DNA of 8,660 nucleotides from Acinetobacter marinus (GTDB taxonomy: Bacteria; Pseudomonadota; Gammaproteobacteria; Pseudomonadales; Moraxellaceae), in assembly GCF_900096915.1 (NCBI RefSeq), contig NZ_FMYK01000017.1:1-8660 (forward strand), in the 5' to 3' direction. The position numbers and the translations under genes are program-made. Each line of letters begins with the position of its first letter. The stretch's first letter is position 1. This document shows, in pieces, positions 6,049 to 8,660 of this stretch. The notes beneath the pieces are model-generated. The model saw only the letters and a list, made by a program, of their open reading frames with translations. It ran no database searches and was not told the DNA's origin.

Positions 6049-7254
6049 ATGTCCATTTTTGGCAAACATCTGTCACCGTACGCTCTGTTGTCCATATCGG
6101 GCCTGCTGGCAGCGTCTGATCAGGCCATAAAATGGCTGGTGCAACAATCAATGGCATATGGCGAGTCTATTTCAGTGACCTCATTCTTTAACTGGGTACA
6201 CGTATGGAATACCGGTGCCGCATTCAGTCTTTTTGCGAATGGTGGAGGCTGGCAGCGCTACTTTTTTATCGGAATCGCGGTAGTGGTCTCGATTTTTCTG
6301 ATCAAGCTGATCCTTGAAAATCGTCATAAAGGAGAAGCCATCGCTTACAGTCTTATCCTCGGTGGCGCCATGGGCAACCTGATTGACCGGGTCTTTCGCG
6401 GCTATGTTGTGGAATTTGATATCAAAGGTCTCTTTGATAACATCGACCATGATTTACTCATGCGTGCACTCAAGAAACACTGTGAAATTCCATGGATTCT
6501 TTTATATGTGCAACGTTGGTTAAAAGCACCAATGCAACACATAAATGGCCATCTTTTAGAAAGGAATCGCGGCACACCACGAGGTGGTGTTGTGAGTCCT
6601 TTATTGGCGAATTTATTTATGCATTATGCTTTTGATATGTGGATTACGAAACATCTTCAAAGTGTACGGTTCTGCCGTTATGCAGATGATGGCGTAATTC
6701 ATTGTCGGAGTTTATCTCAAGCCAAACTTGTTTTACAAAAGATCGATGCACGATTTCGTGAATGTGGTCTCGAATTGCATCCAGACAAGACAAAGATTGT
6801 TTATTGCCAAGATATTAATCGTCGTAAAGCATATCCCGATGTTCAATTTACTTTTCTCGGGTACACGTTTAGGCCCCGTAAGGCTGTGGACAAGTATAAA
6901 AGAGTTTATGTAAATTTCTCTCCTGCAGTCAGTCGTGATGCACTTAAAGCAATGCGACAGACTATTCGGAAATGGCATCTACATCTGATGTGTAATCGCG
7001 AATTAAGTGATTTATCTGCAATATTCAATCCAATTCTTCAAGGTTGGCAGCAATACTATGGTCGATTCCATGGTTCAGCAATGTCAGCGATCTGGCAACA
7101 CATGAATGCTTATCTTATACGCTGGATGAGGCGTAAGTATAAAAACTTGGCCCGTCATAAAAGACGTGCTAGATATGCCTTAGGGCGACTTGCGCGTGAT
7201 TTTCCAAATGCCTTTGTGCACTGGAAAATGGGATGTTTACCATCGGTTGGATAA
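6049..7254 (+). pseudogene. lspA: In-frame chimera: LspA residues 1-121 fused to group II intron reverse transcriptase
   Basis: The 401-residue open frame begins as lipoprotein signal peptidase (LspA/signal peptidase II): membrane segments, NWVHVWNTGAAFSLFA (48-63) and GNLIDR (109-114) with catalytic Asp113. After GYVV (118-121) it switches to a reverse transcriptase: EFDIKGLFDNIDHD (122-135, motif A Asp124), GTPRGGVVSPLLANL (175-189), YADD (211-214), then the maturase/X domain to about 393. It lacks an HNH endonuclease. LspA has lost its last membrane helix and its second catalytic Asp (in the FN-AD motif), so peptidase activity is not expected. The reverse transcriptase has lost its RT0-RT2 blocks. 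The LspA start is three bases after the transporter stop, so the chimera would be co-transcribed with it. LspA-like genes accompany Pb-resistance modules (compare PbrC). Whether the protein is stable is unknown; most likely both halves are dead. Confidence 0.9.
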
Positions 7255-7257
7255 TGG

Positions 7258-7291
7258 GAGCCGGGTGAGCTGAGAGGTTCACGTCCGGTTC
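7258..7291 (+). ncRNA. Group II intron domain V
   Basis: A 34-nt hairpin starts GAGCCGGGTGAGC and ends CACGTCCGGTTC. GAGCCGG pairs with CCGGTTC, with a GT bulge on the 3' side, and the upper helix GTGAGC/GTTCAC closes a short loop. This is the catalytic core of group II ribozymes, placed directly after the maturase stop as expected. Confidence 0.92.
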
Positions 7292-7292
7292 T

Positions 7293-7330
7293 GCGAGGGG
7301 CTAAGGGTGAGATTCCTTTGGTCTACTCAC
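7293..7330 (+). ncRNA. Group II intron domain VI and 3' splice region
   Basis: The sequence GAGGGGCTAAGG...CCTTTGGTCTACTCAC has the layout of domain VI, with the likely branch adenosine at 7325 in TCTACTC. A competing pairing GGGTGAG (7305-7311) with CTCACCC (7326-7332) is also possible. The exact 3' splice site is uncertain by about six bases. Confidence 0.7.
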
Positions 7331-7819
7331 CCCTATATTCAAACAAATTCAGGCTGGGTCTATACAGCCTTTATTATTGATGTGTTCTCACGAGCAATTG
7401 TTGGCTGGAAAGTATCTACACGAATGAATACAGATATGGTGCTCGATGCATTGGAGCAAGCATTGCATGATCGAGGCATGCCAAAGAATGTGATTCATCA
7501 TTCCGACAGAGGTGTGCAATATCTTTCCATTCGCTATACCAATCGTTTAGAAGCAGCAAATTTACGAGCATCAGTCGGTACGACTGGTGATTCATACGAT
7601 AATGCTCTGGCTGAAACGGTGAATGGCTTATACAAAACAGAGGTGATTGAATATTTAAAAGCAGATTGGTAAGGTTTAGTAGATGTACAACTTGCGACAC
7701 TAAACTGGGTAGATTGGTTCAATAAAAAGCGTGTACACAGTGCACTGGGTTATGTATCGCCTTTTGAGTTTGAAGCAATGTACTATGATAAGATTAACCC
7801 GTTAGGTCAGGTGGTCTAA
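7331..7819 (+). pseudogene. IS3-family transposase (OrfB) C-terminal fragment with in-frame stop
   Basis: From about 7334 the frame reads YIQTNSGWVYTAFIIDVFSR, the rve integrase core of IS3-family OrfB proteins. HHSDRGVQY supplies the second catalytic Asp and DNALAETVNG the catalytic Glu. The first catalytic Asp, normally just upstream, is absent with the rest of the 5' part. The frame stops at TAA 7670-7672 after KADW and continues in the same frame from GLVDVQLATLNWVDWFN to TAA 7817-7819. The stop is best explained by CAA (Gln) changed to TAA. An apparent GTG start at 7307 lies within the intron domain VI and is not native. The intron was inserted in this transposase, and everything 5' of the intron has been lost. 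Confidence 0.9.
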
Positions 7820-7831
7820 CTTAAATAAAAA

Positions 7832-7858
7832 AGTCTCCGACAAACCCGGTACGGTTCA
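7832..7858 (+). repeat. IS3-family right inverted repeat
   Basis: The 27-base end starts AGTCTCCGACAAACCC and finishes GGTACGGTTCA. Its reverse complement begins TGAACCGTACCGGG, the form of IS3-family ends (TGA...TCA). It lies 12 bases after the transposase stop. No left partner is in the window. Confidence 0.85.
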
Positions 7859-8026
7859 GATTTACTCATGCGCGTTCAATCAAAGTACTCTCTTTGGATC
7901 GAATCGCAAAAACAATGTCCACAAATTCAGCCATTTTTTGCGAGTTGTTAGTGGTTTGACCCACTAACAACTAACACGTTGGCTATTCATTGAGTAAATC
8001 CTAAACTCAACTAATTCTTTTATTTA
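7859..8026. other. Intergenic segment between IS3 end and csp
   Basis: I see no supported gene here. It holds one perfect dyad (7943-7972) and a weaker 6-bp pair TTGAGT/ACTCAA near 7989-8010. Short frames exist on both strands, ending next to the IS3 terminus, but none has a ribosome site. Confidence 0.5.
7943..7972. repeat. Perfect 12-bp inverted repeat
   Basis: AGTTGTTAGTGG (7943-7954) is the exact reverse complement of CCACTAACAACT (7961-7972), around the loop TTTGAC. No T-run follows on either strand, so it is not a standard terminator. It lies about 55 bases past the csp stop and could still act as a 3' RNA stabiliser or protein-binding site. Confidence 0.75.
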
Positions 8027-8359
8027 TCAGACAAGCATTTTTTGACATTCGACGGCACATTCACGGCAAGCATCAGCACATTGCTGGCAGTGTTGATGCT
8101 CATGTTGGCTACATTCATCTGCACAGTATTCACAAGCCTTGGCACAAAGCTCACAAATTTCTTTCATAAAAGGAGATTCATTTTGCTGCATACGAGCACA
8201 GAGCTGACAAATATCTGCACAATCTAGACAACGCTGAATACATTCTCGCATCATCTCCAGATTTTCTTCTTTTAGACAGGCATTTGCACAACTGGCACAG
8301 GTAAGGGAACAGCTCATACATGCCTTTGCGCAATCTGAAAATTGGATATCGTTCATCAT
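8027..8359 (-). CDS. csp: Four-helix-bundle copper storage protein (Csp/DUF326 type)
   Basis: The 110-residue protein has 21 cysteines arranged mostly as CxxC and CxxxC repeats along predicted helices, for example CMSCSLTCASCANAC (14-28), CLDCADICQLC (44-54), CAKACEYCADEC (72-83) and CADACRECAVEC (94-105). This is the pattern of the Csp family, whose four-helix bundles hold many Cu(I) ions on Cys thiolates lining the core. There is no Tat or Sec signal, so it is of the cytosolic (Csp3-like) kind and would store or buffer cytoplasmic copper. A His-rich HEHQHC (86-91) lies at a helix turn. The ATG at 8359 is directly followed by a second in-frame ATG at 8356; a weak AGG lies upstream. It is separated from the copAB genes by the Cd/Pb module and mobile elements, so the copper functions are split within the island. 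Confidence 0.92.
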   Translation of the reverse strand: MMNDIQFSDCAKACMSCSLTCASCANACLKEENLEMMRECIQRCLDCADICQLCARMQQNESPFMKEICELCAKACEYCADECSQHEHQHCQQCADACRECAVECQKMLV

Positions 8360-8565
8360 ACTTACCTAAAGTCACTTGATTTAGGAATAAGCTAATCAAA
8401 AAAAAAGATATACACTAGGACGATTAGGTAAGGGAAAGTAAAATAGTTATAGATTTTGTTAAATGGTTTTAGATGCTGGCTTTGAGTGATTTAGCTTCTC
8501 ATGTATTCAATACATATAAAAATATGATCTACTTTCATTCTTATTTTTCTATAGTTTTTCTAAAA
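8360..8565 (-). other. AT-rich upstream region of csp
   Basis: I see no gene here. Possible control elements: CCTAAA (8365-8370) with TTTAGG (8380-8385) around a 9-base centre, and CTTACCTAA (8361-8369) with TTAGGTAAG (8424-8432). A palindrome ATGTAT-TCA-ATACAT lies at 8501-8515. No clear -35/-10 pair for csp could be assigned; TTGATT (8399-8394, minus strand) is a -35 candidate without a good partner. Confidence 0.45.
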
Positions 8566-8581
8566 GGCACTGTTGCAAATA
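8566..8581. repeat. IS6 terminal inverted repeat (right element)
   Basis: GGCACTGTTGCAAATA is the exact reverse complement of 80-95. The bases just inside the cargo differ at the two ends (AAAGATAA at 96-103 and TTCTAAAA at 8558-8565). The informative 8-bp duplications would be outside the window. Confidence 0.9.
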
Positions 8582-8617
8582 GAGATTTGAGTCGATGATG
8601 TTCCCTTTAAAAAGTAC

Positions 8618-8660
8618 TTAGAGACCGAAAACCCTGTTGATTAGACACACTTCACCCTGA
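8618..8660 (-). CDS. IS6-family transposase, C-terminal 13 residues (partial)
   Basis: Reading the minus strand to TAA at 8620-8618 gives QGEVCLINRVFGL. Acinetobacter IS6-family transposases such as those of IS1006/IS1008 end, as I recall, in a similar GE-x-x-L-x-x-RVF pattern followed by one or two residues and the stop. The gap of about 50 bases between stop and terminus is normal. The frame continues beyond the window. The short length limits certainty. Confidence 0.65.
   Translation of the reverse strand, partial: QGEVCLINRVFGL

Larger units (their letters stand above)
6411..7330 (+). mobile_element. Group II intron, 3' portion only
   Basis: The segment contains the reverse transcriptase from motif A onward, the maturase domain, domain V and domain VI. 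The 5' intron RNA (domains I-III, the start of domain IV and the RT0-RT2 codons) is missing, so self-splicing is impossible. The left limit lies within the stretch GTTGTGGAATTT (6406-6417), where lspA and reverse-transcriptase sequence could be continuous with either. The right limit is between about 7330 and 7336; intron ends usually read AY after the CTACTC branch region. The 3' exon is an IS3-family transposase. Confidence 0.88.
7331..7858 (+). mobile_element. IS3-family insertion sequence, right-hand remnant
   Basis: This comprises the end of the OrfB coding region and the right terminal repeat. The left end and OrfA are absent. The sequence was the 3' exon of the group II intron. The subgroup appears close to IS51-type elements, judging from the terminal repeat. 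Confidence 0.85.
8566..8660 (-). mobile_element. IS6-family insertion sequence, 3' (IRR) end, partial
   Basis: It starts with GGCACTGTTGCAAATA, identical to the left element's end in reverse complement. The interior sequence differs from the left element because this is the opposite end of the element. The transposase ends inside it on the minus strand (stop at 8620-8618). Left and right elements are thus in direct orientation, flanking about 8.5 kb of cargo. Confidence 0.88.

Noticed and set aside
5419..6069. Long minus-strand open frames across the transporter gene.
   Set aside because: They are antisense shadows of the GC-rich transporter gene, with no ribosome site or recognisable domain.
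6452..6465. GATTTACTCATGCG occurs both in the reverse transcriptase gene (6452) and just after the IS3 end (7859), suggesting a second intron fragment.
   Set aside because: The match is only 14 bases, and the downstream sequence does not continue as reverse transcriptase. A match of this length is expected by chance at roughly this window size.
7866..7934. Minus-strand mini-frame of 22 residues (MAEFVDIVFAIRSKEST...) between the dyad and the IS3 end, and an overlapping plus-strand frame ending in FCELLVV.
   Set aside because: There is no ribosome site and no recognisable family. It could be a relic cut by IS3, but nothing beyond an open frame supports it.
7943..7972. attC integron site or pdif/Xer site at the 12-bp dyad.
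   Set aside because: The outer boxes are in the wrong order for attC, and no XerC/XerD-like 11-mers with a 6-bp spacer are present. No integron cassettes are nearby.
1..8660. CRISPR arrays, tRNA or rRNA genes, replication origin or iterons.
   Set aside because: No regularly spaced repeats, cloverleaf sequences or iteron runs were seen on either strand.

Overview
The window reads as accessory DNA, probably plasmid-borne, from Acinetobacter or a close relative. It is a metal-resistance island bounded on both sides by the ends of IS6-family insertion sequences (terminal repeat GGCACTGTTGCAAATA at 8566-8581 and its reverse complement at 80-95). The left IS shows the start of its transposase (minus strand) and the right IS the end of its transposase (also minus strand). 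The two copies are therefore in the same orientation, the layout of an IS6-type pseudo-compound transposon or translocatable unit. The genus assignment is inference from codon style, low GC and protein resemblance.

Region by region. 91-3485 is a copper module on the plus strand. It holds the 5'-truncated remainder of a His/Cys-rich CopL/DUF2946-like gene, an intact multicopper oxidase copA, a small secreted His/Met-rich protein, and copB, an outer-membrane copper protein broken by apparent single-base deletions. 3543-4268 carries a dsbA-like thiol oxidase gene with a one-base frameshift in its signal peptide, bounded by two hairpins. It is followed by the 3' end of an unrecognised convergent gene (about 4291-4645). 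4646-6410 is a visibly GC-richer Cd/Pb-type module: a MerR-family regulator (CadR/PbrR), a divergent MerR-type promoter, a cation-diffusion-facilitator-like transporter with an N-terminal HMA-like domain, and lspA. 6411-7858 is mobile-element wreckage. lspA is fused in frame to the 3' two-thirds of a group II intron reverse transcriptase, followed by intron domains V and VI. The intron's 3' exon is the end of an IS3-family transposase, with an in-frame stop and a right inverted repeat. 7859-8565 holds a Cys-rich cytosolic copper-storage-type protein (Csp) on the minus strand, a perfect 12-bp dyad and AT-rich sequence.

How the parts would work together. CopA (periplasmic Cu(I) oxidation), the His/Met-rich small protein and CopB (periplasm and outer membrane) would sequester or detoxify extracytoplasmic copper. 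A DsbA-type enzyme could repair or maintain disulfides under copper stress, and Csp would store cytosolic Cu(I). No copRS, cueR or copper P-type ATPase is present, and the natural upstream region of copA has been replaced by an IS end, so regulation of this copy is uncertain. The Cd/Pb module is separately regulated by its own MerR protein.

The window is highly mosaic. At least five joins are visible: IS6/copL, dsbA slice/cad module, lspA/group II intron, intron/IS3, and the right IS6. Three apparent single-nucleotide indels, all placeable in homopolymer runs, lie within about 730 bp (2916-3648). They could be real decay or sequencing error.
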